Translations under genes and position numbers: made by a program | NCBI RefSeq assembly: GCF_029266915.1 | Contig: NZ_JARIEF010000018.1 | Location: 62,001 to 126,000, forward strand | Direction of reading: 5' to 3' | From: Tissierella sp. | GTDB taxonomy: Bacteria > Bacillota > Clostridia > Tissierellales > Tissierellaceae | DNA: 64,000 nt | Shown: positions 31,673-41,234 of the stretch, in pieces | How the letters are laid out: each line of letters starts with the position of its first letter | How positions within the stretch are numbered: the stretch's first letter is position 1 | Notes under the pieces: model-generated | The model's database searches: none | What the model saw: the letters and a program-made list of their open reading frames with translations, nothing else | What the model was told of the DNA's origin: nothing

Positions 31673-32338
31673 ATGGAAAATATAATATCAATGGTAGATC
31701 ATACAATATTAAAACCAGAAGCTAAAAAAGAAGAGATTGAAGTTTTATGCCAGGAGGCAATAGAATATAAATTTGCGGCGGTATGTATAAATCCTTATTA
31801 TGTAAGTCTTTGCAAGGACTTGCTAAAAGATACAGATGTTAAGGTTGCAACTGTAATAGGATTTCCTCTGGGAGCTAATACAAGTGAAGTAAAAGCTTTT
31901 GAAACTGAAGATGCGATTAAAAATGGAGCAAATGAAATAGATATGGTAATAAACATAGGTGCTCTTAAAGACAAAGACTATAAAACAGTTAAAGAAGATA
32001 TAGAAAAAGTTGTTAAAGTAGCTCATGCTCATGAGGGAGTTATAGTTAAAGTTATAATTGAAACTGCTCTTTTAGAAAAAGAAGAGAAAATAAAAGCTTG
32101 TGAACTTTCAATGGATGCAAAGGCTGACTTTGTTAAGACTTCTACTGGTTTTAGCACCGCCGGGGCAACTGTTGAAGATATCGAACTTATGAAATCTGTT
32201 GTTGGTGACCATCTTGAAATAAAAGCATCTGGTGGAGTAAGAGATGTTGAAAGTGCTAGAGCTATGATAGAAAAAGGAGCTACTAGACTTGGAACAAGTT
32301 CAGGAGTTAAGATAGCTAAGGAATTGTTAGGTAGATAG
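31673..32338 (+). CDS. deoC: Deoxyribose-phosphate aldolase
   Basis: MVDHTILKPEA, VIGFPLGAN, VKTSTGFSTAGAT, IKASGGVRD. Confidence 0.96.
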   Translation: MENIISMVDHTILKPEAKKEEIEVLCQEAIEYKFAAVCINPYYVSLCKDLLKDTDVKVATVIGFPLGANTSEVKAFETEDAIKNGANEIDMVINIGALKDKDYKTVKEDIEKVVKVAHAHEGVIVKVIIETALLEKEEKIKACELSMDAKADFVKTSTGFSTAGATVEDIELMKSVVGDHLEIKASGGVRDVESARAMIEKGATRLGTSSGVKIAKELLGR

Positions 32339-32360
32339 ACAAGAGAATAATTTCAAATAA

Positions 32361-32463
32361 ATAATAATATGCTCCCTGCAATTTATCCTAAAGATACAAA
32401 CTGCAGTATTGACTCATGGGAGAGTATATTATTATTTTTTGTTATCTAGCTTTAGATAACTTT
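32361..32463 (+). terminator. Elaborate terminator-like structure between deoC and lgt
   Basis: CTCCC/GGGAG plus an 11-bp A/T stem (1x3 internal loop), inner CTGCA/TGCAG hairpin, T tract, then GTTATCTA/TAGATAAC hairpin. Confidence 0.6.
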
Positions 32464-32540
32464 TAAAATAAGTATAATTTGTTAGATTAAAAGTGATATG
32501 TTATACTTTTAAATATTAATATATTTTGAGGAGGAGTTTA

Positions 32541-33278
32541 ATGGATCCAGTAGCTTTTGAATTGTTTGGACTGCCTATTAGATGGTATGGTATCTTTATA
32601 GCCACTGCTGTTTTTTTAGGTACTATTATAGCCTTAAAGCAGGCAAAATTATATGGCATAAAGGAAAATGACTTTTTAGATCTTCTTCTATATGCAATAC
32701 CAATTTCTATTATAGGAGCTAGGGCATACTATGTAATATTCAGCTGGGATTTATACAGAGATAATCCTATAGAAGCCTTAAACTTTAGAGGCGGAGGCTT
32801 GGCAATACACGGAGTATTGATAGGAGCAGTTTTAACTACTTTTATATTTACTAAAAAACGGAAAATTCCATTTTGGAAATTATTAGACTCCGCAGCTCCA
32901 AGTCTTATACTAGGTCAGGCTATAGGAAGATGGGGCAACTTTGCAAATCAAGAAGCTCATGGCGGCCCAACTGATCTGCCTTGGGGAATTATGATTGATG
33001 GAGTTAAAGTGCATCCTACCTTTTTATATGAATCTATATGGAATTTGGGAGTATTTATATTTTTGATGTGGTATAGCAGAAATAAAAAACATGTAGATGG
33101 AGCGGTATTCTTATGGTATATCATACTCTATTCTTTTATAAGGTTTTTCATCGAAGCACTTAGAACAGATAGTTTAATGTGGGGAGATTTTAGAGTAGCT
33201 CAGCTTATAAGTGTTGCACTAATTATAGTTTCTTCTTATATCTTATATACTAAGAAAAAAGCTAGAGCGGCATTATAA
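32541..33278 (+). CDS. lgt: Prolipoprotein diacylglyceryl transferase
   Basis: GGGLAIHGVLIGA, AIGRWGNFANQEAHGGPTDLPWG; ATG 32541 after aggagg. Confidence 0.96.
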   Translation: MDPVAFELFGLPIRWYGIFIATAVFLGTIIALKQAKLYGIKENDFLDLLLYAIPISIIGARAYYVIFSWDLYRDNPIEALNFRGGGLAIHGVLIGAVLTTFIFTKKRKIPFWKLLDSAAPSLILGQAIGRWGNFANQEAHGGPTDLPWGIMIDGVKVHPTFLYESIWNLGVFIFLMWYSRNKKHVDGAVFLWYIILYSFIRFFIEALRTDSLMWGDFRVAQLISVALIIVSSYILYTKKKARAAL

Positions 33279-33387
33279 AAAGTAATAAAAAAGCCTTAAG
33301 TTTATTTTTTGTCTTTTGATATTTTTAAAAAAAATCTTATAGAAAGAGCATGAACACTAGTTTGTAAACGTATGTTTGAAAAATTTT

Positions 33388-33428
33388 AAATAGGGATTTG
33401 ACTAAAAAAGGTCGAATCCCTATTTTTT
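33388..33428 (+). terminator. Intrinsic terminator
   Basis: aaatagggattTgac...gtCgaatccctattttttt. Confidence 0.75.
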
Positions 33429-33550
33429 TATGCCCAAATTTAAGAAAAAAAGTTTAAAATTGAAAAAATATACCATATATGGTAGAAATATCAAAAAAAA
33501 TCAATATAATAGTGGAAGAATCCATAAAAATAGTATAGAATATAAGGTGT

Positions 33551-33575
33551 AGTGGGTTAAAGTGGTGTGAAGTGG
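33551..33575 (+). promoter_or_regulatory. MraZ-box-like repeat array (3 x AGTGG at 10-bp spacing)
   Basis: AGTGG starts at 33551, 33561 and 33571, directly upstream of TATAAT (33579) and mraZ. Confidence 0.75.
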
Positions 33576-33600
33576 AAATATAATGATGAGGTGGAAAAGA

Positions 33601-34032
33601 ATGTTTATTGGAGAACATAACCATACCTTAGATGATAAGGGAAGAATTACAATTCCATCTAAATTTAGAGAAGACCTGGGTGATGAATTTGTTATCACAA
33701 AGGGACTTGATAGTTGTCTTTTTGTTTATCCAAAAGCAGAATGGACAATATTTGAAGATAAGTTAAAAACACTGCCACTTACCAATAAAGATGCTAGAGC
33801 TTTTGTAAGATTTTTCTTTGCAGGAGCAAGTCAATGTAGTTTAGACAAGCAGGGAAGAGTTTTGATTCCTCCTAACTTAAGAAAACATGGAAGCTTAGAA
33901 AAAGATGCAGTCATAATAGGAGTATCTACTAGAATAGAAATTTGGAGCGATAGTAATTGGAATGAATATACAGCAGATGATAATTTGAGTTATGAAAATA
34001 TAGCTGAAAACATGGCGGAATTAGGAATATAA
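33601..34032 (+). CDS. mraZ: Transcriptional regulator/division protein MraZ
   Basis: [24 protein letters not shown]; second SpoVT/AbrB-like half [16 protein letters not shown]. Confidence 0.96.
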   Translation: MFIGEHNHTLDDKGRITIPSKFREDLGDEFVITKGLDSCLFVYPKAEWTIFEDKLKTLPLTNKDARAFVRFFFAGASQCSLDKQGRVLIPPNLRKHGSLEKDAVIIGVSTRIEIWSDSNWNEYTADDNLSYENIAENMAELGI

Positions 34033-34046
34033 ATTGGAGTGGTTTA

Positions 34047-34979
34047 ATGGAGTTTAATCATGTACCTATATTAATGGACGAGGTAATAAAGGGTTTAGCA
34101 ATAAAAAAAGATGGAATATATGTCGATGGTACTCTTGGAGGGGCGGGTCATTCAAGTGAAATAGTTAAAAGACTTGAAGGGGGTAAGCTTATCGGGATAG
34201 ATCAAGACACTGATGCACTTAAAAAAGCTAGTGAAGTATTAAGGGATTATAAAGACAAGACCATACTTGTCCATGATAATTATAAAAACATAGATCTAGT
34301 ACTAAAAGAACTTAATATAGAACAAGTAGACGGAATTTTTATAGATATTGGAGTATCTTCCTATCAGTTAGACGAAGCCTCAAGAGGATTTTCCTACCAC
34401 CAGGATGCACCCTTAGATATGAGAATGGACAGAAGTAAGAATTTTACTGCAAGAGATATAGTAAATACTTATAGCCATGAAGAGTTAACAGAGCTTATAT
34501 TAAACTATGGTGAAGACTCATGGGCTAAGAGAATTGCTGAGTTTATTGTAGAAGAGAGAAAAATCTCTCCTATAAACACTACTTTAGAACTTGTAGATGT
34601 TATAAAAAAAGCCATACCGAAGAGAGTAAGGATGGAAGGTTCTCATCCGGCCAAGCAAACTTTTCAAGCACTTAGGATTGAAGTAAATGGTGAACTAGAT
34701 GTACTTAAAGATTCAATTGATAAAATGGTGGGCCTCTTAAAACCAGGAGGCAGACTGGGTATTATAACATTTCACTCTTTAGAAGATAGGATAGTCAAAC
34801 AAAAGTTTCAGTATCTCTTTAAAGATTGTATTTGTCCAAGTGAGCTTCCTATATGCGCTTGTGATAAAAAAAGAGAAATAAAAATAATCACGAGAAAACC
34901 AATAGTTCCTAGAAAAGAGGAAATTGAGGTTAATTCTAGATCAAGATCAGCAAAACTTAGGATTGCTGAAAAAATATAA
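34047..34979 (+). CDS. rsmH: 16S rRNA (cytosine1402-N4)-methyltransferase
   Basis: FNHVPILMDEVIKGL, VDGTLGGAGHS, SHPAKQTFQALRIEVN. Confidence 0.97.
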   Translation: MEFNHVPILMDEVIKGLAIKKDGIYVDGTLGGAGHSSEIVKRLEGGKLIGIDQDTDALKKASEVLRDYKDKTILVHDNYKNIDLVLKELNIEQVDGIFIDIGVSSYQLDEASRGFSYHQDAPLDMRMDRSKNFTARDIVNTYSHEELTELILNYGEDSWAKRIAEFIVEERKISPINTTLELVDVIKKAIPKRVRMEGSHPAKQTFQALRIEVNGELDVLKDSIDKMVGLLKPGGRLGIITFHSLEDRIVKQKFQYLFKDCICPSELPICACDKKREIKIITRKPIVPRKEEIEVNSRSRSAKLRIAEKI

Positions 34980-34999
34980 AAACCAAGGGGGAGAACAAA

Positions 35000-35416
35000 A
35001 TGTTAGCAGCTAAATCGGAAATGAATAATTATGCAGCGATTCCTTTATATGATGAAGTCATTGTAGAACAAGAAAAACTCAGGAAAAAAAGAGAATTAAA
35101 AAGAAGAAAAAAACAAAAGATGCTCTTTAAAGTTTCATGTATTACAGCAATAGCATTGTTTACTATGGTTTCTTTTTTTATACTTAGAGGTTATTCTAAT
35201 ATATCATCTAGCAGAATGAACATAACTAATTTAGAAAAGAGAAAAAGTGAGTTAGAACAAACTCGATTTGCAATGGCTTCAGAACTTGAAGAGGCTAAAA
35301 GTTCTGTAAAAATAAGTGAAGAGGCAATGTATAAATTAAGCATGGATTATCCAAGCTATGATCAGGTTGTTTATCTTTCTTTAGGAGAGACTGAAAAAAT
35401 GGTCAAAGGAAATTAA
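35000..35416 (+). CDS. FtsL-like division protein
   Basis: Small bitopic protein with coiled coil, between rsmH and the division PBP. Confidence 0.7.
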   Translation: MLAAKSEMNNYAAIPLYDEVIVEQEKLRKKRELKRRKKQKMLFKVSCITAIALFTMVSFFILRGYSNISSSRMNITNLEKRKSELEQTRFAMASELEEAKSSVKISEEAMYKLSMDYPSYDQVVYLSLGETEKMVKGN

Positions 35417-35439
35417 AAGAGTATTTGTTTTAGGAGGTT

Positions 35440-37602
35440 ATGAGTTTGAAATCAACAAACAAGCAAGTAAAAAATAGACTAAAGGTAACCTTGGGAATTT
35501 CCTTTATACTAGTAGTAATCTTAATTTTTAATCTTGTTAAGATCCAAATCGTCAGGAATCATGAACTTAAAAAGGGCGCATTGGAACAATGGACAAAGTC
35601 GATAGCTATAAGACCTAAAAGAGGTATTATATATGACAGAAGAGGAAAAAAATTAGCTGTAAGTGTTAACGCATCTACAGTGTGGGCAACTACTGACTAT
35701 ATAGATGAAAAAGATGCTAGAACAACTGCTAAAAGCTTGTCTGATATCTTAGAAATAGATGAAGAAGAAATATACCAAAAACTTATAAAAGAAAAGAGCA
35801 ATGAAAAAATAAAACAGTGGATAAGTAGAGATCAATCTAACTCAATTAAATCCTTAAACTTAAATGGAATAAGTATAGTAGATGATAATAAAAGACTTTA
35901 TCCAAATGGTAATTTTGCTTCTTATGTTTTAGGCTTTACTGATATTGATAATGATGGACTTGATGGTATAGAATATATCTATAATGATTACTTAACAGGT
36001 GTGCCAGGCAGATGGATGAAGATGACTGATGGATCAAATAGACAGCTTCCCTATGATGGAGAAAAAATACATAATCCAAAAGATGGTTCATCGCTTGTAC
36101 TTACAATTGATGAAACTATACAGCATTTTGCTGAAAAAGCAGCCGAGAGAGCTATGATTGATACAAAGGCTGAGGGCGTTTCCGTTATTATGATGGAAGT
36201 TGACACTGGAGAAGTACTTGCCATGGTAAATAAACCTGACTTTGACCCAAATAATCCTAGAGAACCAATGGATAAAAACCTTAAGAAACAATGGGACAAA
36301 CTATCACCCGATGACTTGCAAAACAAGTGGTATGATCTTTGGAGAAATGCAAGTGTAAGTGATGTATATGAACCAGGATCGACATTTAAGATTATAACTG
36401 CCGCAGCTGCTTTAGAGGAAAAGAAAACTTCTCTTGATAGTCAGTACTATTGTAAGGGAACTATAAATGTTCAGGGACGTATTTTAAAGTGTGCAAACTG
36501 GTATGATCCTCATAAAGATCAAGACCTTAGAAAAGCTATGAATAACTCTTGTAATGTTGCCTTTGTAAATATAGGAAAAGATCTTGGTAAAGTTGACTTA
36601 TATAAGTATATAAAAGCTTTTGGATTTGGTGAAAAAACTGGAATTGATCTCTTAGGAGAGCAAGTAGGAATTATTCCAAATAGTGCTGAAGGTATAAAAG
36701 AAATAAAGTTGGCTACTCTTTCTTACGGACATGGAATAGCAGTAACACCGATACAGCTTGTAACCGCTATCTCAGCTATAGCAAATGGGGGAGACCTGCT
36801 AGAGCCTAAAATATTAAAACAAGTTTTAAACAGTGATGGAGATATAATAGAAGAGTTTAAAACTGAAACTGTTAGAAAAGTTATATCCAAAGAAACCTCT
36901 GATACTATGCTGAGCCTTTTAGAGTCTGTAGTAAGTGATGGATCGGGTTCAAAAGCTTATATACCAGGATACAGAATTGGTGGAAAAACAGGTACTGCTG
37001 AGAAAACTGAAGGACCTATATATAAAAAAGGAGCCTATATAGGATCCTTTGTAGCAGTAGCTCCGATTGATAATCCAAAGATAGCTATGCTTGTCATAGT
37101 AGATGAGCCTAAGGGAACTTTTTATGGTGGATCCGTAGCAGCTCCGGTTGCAAAATCTATATTCGAAGATACATTTAAATATCTTGAGATACCACCTAAG
37201 TTTACAAAGGAAGAGGAAAAATCTTTAGAAGAAATGATAGAAGTTCCTGATGTAAGAAATCTAAAAATAGACGAAGCTGGCAAGATACTTACAGATGCAG
37301 GGTTAAAACATATAACAGAGTATCCAGAGCTTACCAATGATTCTATTATCATAGATCAAGTTCCACTTCCTGGAGTTAAAATAAAAAAAGGTACTATAGT
37401 AGACCTTTTCATCGATTTTAAACCTAATGAGCAGATTTCTATTCCGGATTTAAAGGGAAAAAATAAAGAAGAAGTAAAAAAAATCTTAGATAAATTAGGA
37501 TTGAAATATGATTTTTTAGGCAAGGGAAAAGTGGTAAAACAAAGTCTAAAAGCTGGAGATAAAGTTGCAATGGGTACTAAGCTGGCAGTAGAATTTAAAT
37601 AG
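35440..37602 (+). CDS. Class B PBP with C-terminal PASTA domains (FtsI/SpoVD family)
   Basis: YEPGSTFKIITAAAAL, RIGGKTGTAEK; two C-terminal PASTA-like modules. Confidence 0.93.
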   Translation: MSLKSTNKQVKNRLKVTLGISFILVVILIFNLVKIQIVRNHELKKGALEQWTKSIAIRPKRGIIYDRRGKKLAVSVNASTVWATTDYIDEKDARTTAKSLSDILEIDEEEIYQKLIKEKSNEKIKQWISRDQSNSIKSLNLNGISIVDDNKRLYPNGNFASYVLGFTDIDNDGLDGIEYIYNDYLTGVPGRWMKMTDGSNRQLPYDGEKIHNPKDGSSLVLTIDETIQHFAEKAAERAMIDTKAEGVSVIMMEVDTGEVLAMVNKPDFDPNNPREPMDKNLKKQWDKLSPDDLQNKWYDLWRNASVSDVYEPGSTFKIITAAAALEEKKTSLDSQYYCKGTINVQGRILKCANWYDPHKDQDLRKAMNNSCNVAFVNIGKDLGKVDLYKYIKAFGFGEKTGIDLLGEQVGIIPNSAEGIKEIKLATLSYGHGIAVTPIQLVTAISAIANGGDLLEPKILKQVLNSDGDIIEEFKTETVRKVISKETSDTMLSLLESVVSDGSGSKAYIPGYRIGGKTGTAEKTEGPIYKKGAYIGSFVAVAPIDNPKIAMLVIVDEPKGTFYGGSVAAPVAKSIFEDTFKYLEIPPKFTKEEEKSLEEMIEVPDVRNLKIDEAGKILTDAGLKHITEYPELTNDSIIIDQVPLPGVKIKKGTIVDLFIDFKPNEQISIPDLKGKNKEEVKKILDKLGLKYDFLGKGKVVKQSLKAGDKVAMGTKLAVEFK

Positions 37603-37611
37603 CTAATATAT

Positions 37612-37657
37612 AAAATTGATTATAAGGCAACCTTAAAGTTGCCTTATAATTAATTTT
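37612..37657. terminator. Intrinsic terminator between the PBP and mraY
   Basis: ataaggcaac-cttaaa-gttgccttat with flanking A/T arms. Confidence 0.75.
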
Positions 37658-37750
37658 AAACTATCTCTTTTACTAAAGTTTAGTATAATGAATAAGAACT
37701 AGATTTTAATAGCTTTGATAAAAGAAATACTTATTTAAAAGGAGAAAAAG

Positions 37751-38716
37751 ATGTTAGAATATAAACAGGTATTTATAAGCATGGCAATTTCACTTATAGC
37801 AGGATTGATTATAGGCCCTATCGTAATATCAAGGCTAAAGAAGTTACATATTAAGCAGAGTATTAGAGAGGAAGGTCCAGAGTCTCATCTTTCTAAAGAA
37901 GGAACTCCCACCATGGGAGGAATTATTATATTTTTGGCCCTTTTAATAGGCGTCTTAACTTCAGGAGCTCTAAATAGAGATATGTATGTTATTCTCCTTT
38001 CCACACTAGGATTTGGACTTATAGGTTTTGTAGATGACTATATAATAGTAGCTAAGGAAAGAAATCTAGGTTTAAAAGCCTATCAAAAGATTATAGGACA
38101 AGTAATTCTTGCAGTTCTGCTAGCTCTTTATCAGTCAAAGACTTCAGACATTGGAACCCAGATCATCGTTCCTTTTTTAAAGGGAGTCTATCTTGATTTA
38201 GGATTTCTTTATGTTCCTTTAATTGCATTTGTAATAGTGGGAACAGTAAACAGTGTAAATTTAACTGATGGATTGGACGGATTATCAACAGGCGTAACTG
38301 TCATAGTGCTAGCATTTTTTGCAATAGTATCTATGCAGATGGGTTACTCTAGTGTATCAGTTTTTTCAGGTGCTTTGATTGGAGCCTGTCTTGGATTTTT
38401 AAGGTACAATGCCTTCCCCGCTAAGATATTTATGGGAGACACTGGTTCCTTGGGTCTTGGAGGAGCCGTTTCTGCGATTGCTATACTTCTAAATTTACCT
38501 CTTATAATACCGATTGTCGGAGGAATATATTTTGCAGAAGCCATGTCTGTTATTATACAAGTTTTATCATTTAAGCTCAGAGGCAAAAGAGTATTTTTGA
38601 TGAGTCCTCTTCATCATCATTTTGAATATAAGGGTTGGAAAGAGACGAAAGTAGTTGTAGTTTTTTGGTCAGTTACAATAGTGCTTTGCTTTATAGGACT
38701 ATTAGCTTTAAGATAA
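37751..38716 (+). CDS. mraY: Phospho-N-acetylmuramoyl-pentapeptide transferase
   Basis: GTPTMGGIIIF, NLTDGLDGLSTG, MSPLHHHFEYKGWKE. Confidence 0.97.
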   Translation: MLEYKQVFISMAISLIAGLIIGPIVISRLKKLHIKQSIREEGPESHLSKEGTPTMGGIIIFLALLIGVLTSGALNRDMYVILLSTLGFGLIGFVDDYIIVAKERNLGLKAYQKIIGQVILAVLLALYQSKTSDIGTQIIVPFLKGVYLDLGFLYVPLIAFVIVGTVNSVNLTDGLDGLSTGVTVIVLAFFAIVSMQMGYSSVSVFSGALIGACLGFLRYNAFPAKIFMGDTGSLGLGGAVSAIAILLNLPLIIPIVGGIYFAEAMSVIIQVLSFKLRGKRVFLMSPLHHHFEYKGWKETKVVVVFWSVTIVLCFIGLLALR

Positions 38717-38731
38717 AGGGTTGGTGAAACT

Positions 38732-40102
38732 ATGGATTTAAACGGAAAAAATATACTTGTTATGGGCCTTGGAATATCTGGTATTTCAACTATAAGAGCC
38801 CTAGATAGATTGGGAGCTCATATATCTATAAGTGATTCAAAAACTGAAAATGAATTAGGGGAGATATTAGATAGAGTTTCTGATATTGCTTTAGAAAAGT
38901 TTCTGGGAAAAGAGGAGTTAAATCTTTCTAGGATAGATTTAATAGTAAAGAGTCCTGGAATACCATTAAGCAATAAGACTATAGAAGAAGCTATAGAAAG
39001 AAAAATTCCTATAACTAATGATATTGAGATTGGAAGCCTTCTTTCTAAATCTAAGAATATTATAGCTATAACTGGAACTAATGGAAAAACCACTACCACA
39101 ACTCTTACGGGAGAGATATTTAAAAATGAAGGACTCAATGCTTTTATAGGCGGAAATATAGGAAAGTCTGTAATCCAAGAAATGATAGATGCAAAAGTGG
39201 GAGATGTTTTTATTCTTGAAACCAGCAGCTTTCAGCTGGAAAACACACTAAATTTTAAACCGAAAATAAGTCTTATAATAAATATTACTCCAGACCATTT
39301 AGATTGGCATGGAAGTTTTGAAAATTATATAGAGTCAAAAAAGAAGATATTTAAAAATCAAGATAAATCTGATTTTACTATCTTAAACTATGATGATCCT
39401 TTACTTAAAACTTTTGAATCTGAAGTCCATTCAAATATAATATACTTTAGCGTGAAGGAAAAACTAGAGCGAGGTGTTTTTATAGAAGATGGAAATATTG
39501 TTATAAAACTAGATAAAACAAGAATAGGGCTTCTTCCTATAGATCAACTCCTCTTAAAAGGAAAACACAACTTGGAAAATGTGCTCGGGAGTGTCGCGAT
39601 TTCTTTCGTAAATGGAGTAAAGATAGAAACTATAAGAGATACAATCTTAAGTTTTAAAGGAGTAGAACATAGACTAGAGTTTGTTGAAGAAAAAAACGGC
39701 CGTAAGTTTTTTAATGACTCCAAAGGTACAAATACAGATTCCAGTATAAAAGCTATAGAAGCAATAGAAGAGAATATAGTTTTGATAGCTGGAGGTTATG
39801 ATAAGAGGATAGAATTTGATGAATTTATCAAATCTTTTAAGAACAGAGTTAAGAGCTTGGTTCTTTTAGGACAAACATCTCAACAGATAAAAGAGACAGC
39901 TTTAGCGTATGGATTTAAGGAAATCTTCCTGGCGGGGGATATGAAAGAGGCAGTAAATCTAGCCTATAAACTATCAAAAAGTGGAGATAATATCCTTCTT
40001 TCTCCTGCATGTGCAAGCTGGGGGATGTTTAAAAACTTTGAAGAAAGAGGAAAAGTTTTTAAATCTATAGTAGCTAGTCTGGGGGATGATGGAATTGAAT
40101 AA
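38732..40102 (+). CDS. murD: UDP-N-acetylmuramoylalanine--D-glutamate ligase
   Basis: ITGTNGKTTTTTL, FNDSKGTNTDSS, SPACASWGMFKNFEERG. Confidence 0.97.
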   Translation: MDLNGKNILVMGLGISGISTIRALDRLGAHISISDSKTENELGEILDRVSDIALEKFLGKEELNLSRIDLIVKSPGIPLSNKTIEEAIERKIPITNDIEIGSLLSKSKNIIAITGTNGKTTTTTLTGEIFKNEGLNAFIGGNIGKSVIQEMIDAKVGDVFILETSSFQLENTLNFKPKISLIINITPDHLDWHGSFENYIESKKKIFKNQDKSDFTILNYDDPLLKTFESEVHSNIIYFSVKEKLERGVFIEDGNIVIKLDKTRIGLLPIDQLLLKGKHNLENVLGSVAISFVNGVKIETIRDTILSFKGVEHRLEFVEEKNGRKFFNDSKGTNTDSSIKAIEAIEENIVLIAGGYDKRIEFDEFIKSFKNRVKSLVLLGQTSQQIKETALAYGFKEIFLAGDMKEAVNLAYKLSKSGDNILLSPACASWGMFKNFEERGKVFKSIVASLGDDGIE

Positions 40103-41231
40103 GATCAAGGAAGAAACTGATAAAAAAGCAGTTGATTTTATGCTCCTGATCTCCATAACCATCTTAGTTTTAATTGGTATTATAATGGTATTTAGTGCAA
40201 GTTGGCCTGTAGGGATGTCAAAATTTGGTAATGGATATTATTTTTTGAAAAAACATATAGGTTGGGCAGTTTTTGGCTTTTTAGGTTTGTTTTTTGCCAT
40301 GAATTTTGACTATATAAAACTTAAAAAGTGGGCGCCTTATATCTTTTTACTATCTCTTATATTAGGATTGTTGGTATTTACTCCTATGGGAGCAGATATA
40401 AAAGGTGCTACAAGATGGCTTAAGATAGGTACTTCTTCAAGACACATTAAAATAATGCCTTCGGATGCAATAAAGTTTGGAAGTATATTATTTTTTGCTC
40501 ATTTTTTAGCAAATAAGAGAGAAAGAATATCTACACTACTTCAGGGAACTCTTCCTGCTCTTATTATTATAGGACTTCCCACTTTAATCGTAATCAAAGA
40601 AGATTTGGGGACTGGTTCAACTATCGCTATAACACTTATGGCTATGTTTTTTGTCGGAGGAATGAATCTTCTACACATGGTTCCTGTGGCAGCTTTAGCA
40701 GGAGGAGCCTTTACAGTAGTTCTTAAAGACCCTGCTAACAAGTATAGACTTGCAAGAATGGTAGCCTTTAAAGATCCCTTTGCAGATAGACTCGATACTG
40801 GCTGGCAGTTGGTTCAATCCCTATACTCACTCGGATCTGGCGGATTGTTTGGTCTAGGACTTGGAAAGAGTAGGCAAAAGTTTTTCTATCTATCTGAAGC
40901 ATATAATGACTTTATATTTGCTATAATAGGAGAAGAACTGGGACTTATTGGTACGGTATTGGTTACTTTATTAATTCTTATAGTTATTTGGAGAGGTATA
41001 ATAATAGCTTCCAAAGTAGACGACTTGTTTGGATCTTTATTGGCAACTGGAATAACGGCTCTTATAGCAGTACAGTCTTTAGTTCATATAGGGGTAGTTA
41101 CATCAACAATCCCAACTACCGGTATAACACTTCCATTTATAAGTTATGGAGGTACATCACTAGTAATGTTTATGACACTGGTAGGAATATTATTAAATAT
41201 TTCTAGACATGTAAATTTTGAAAGGGGTTAA
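40086..41231 (+). CDS. ftsW: FtsW/RodA/SpoVE family glycosyltransferase
   Basis: SEDS motifs (KEDLGTGSTIAITL, GLGLGKSRQKFFYLSEAYNDFIFAIIGEELG, GITLPFISYGGTSL). Confidence 0.93.
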   Translation: MMELNKIKEETDKKAVDFMLLISITILVLIGIIMVFSASWPVGMSKFGNGYYFLKKHIGWAVFGFLGLFFAMNFDYIKLKKWAPYIFLLSLILGLLVFTPMGADIKGATRWLKIGTSSRHIKIMPSDAIKFGSILFFAHFLANKRERISTLLQGTLPALIIIGLPTLIVIKEDLGTGSTIAITLMAMFFVGGMNLLHMVPVAALAGGAFTVVLKDPANKYRLARMVAFKDPFADRLDTGWQLVQSLYSLGSGGLFGLGLGKSRQKFFYLSEAYNDFIFAIIGEELGLIGTVLVTLLILIVIWRGIIIASKVDDLFGSLLATGITALIAVQSLVHIGVVTSTIPTTGITLPFISYGGTSLVMFMTLVGILLNISRHVNFERG

Positions 41232-41234
41232 AGA

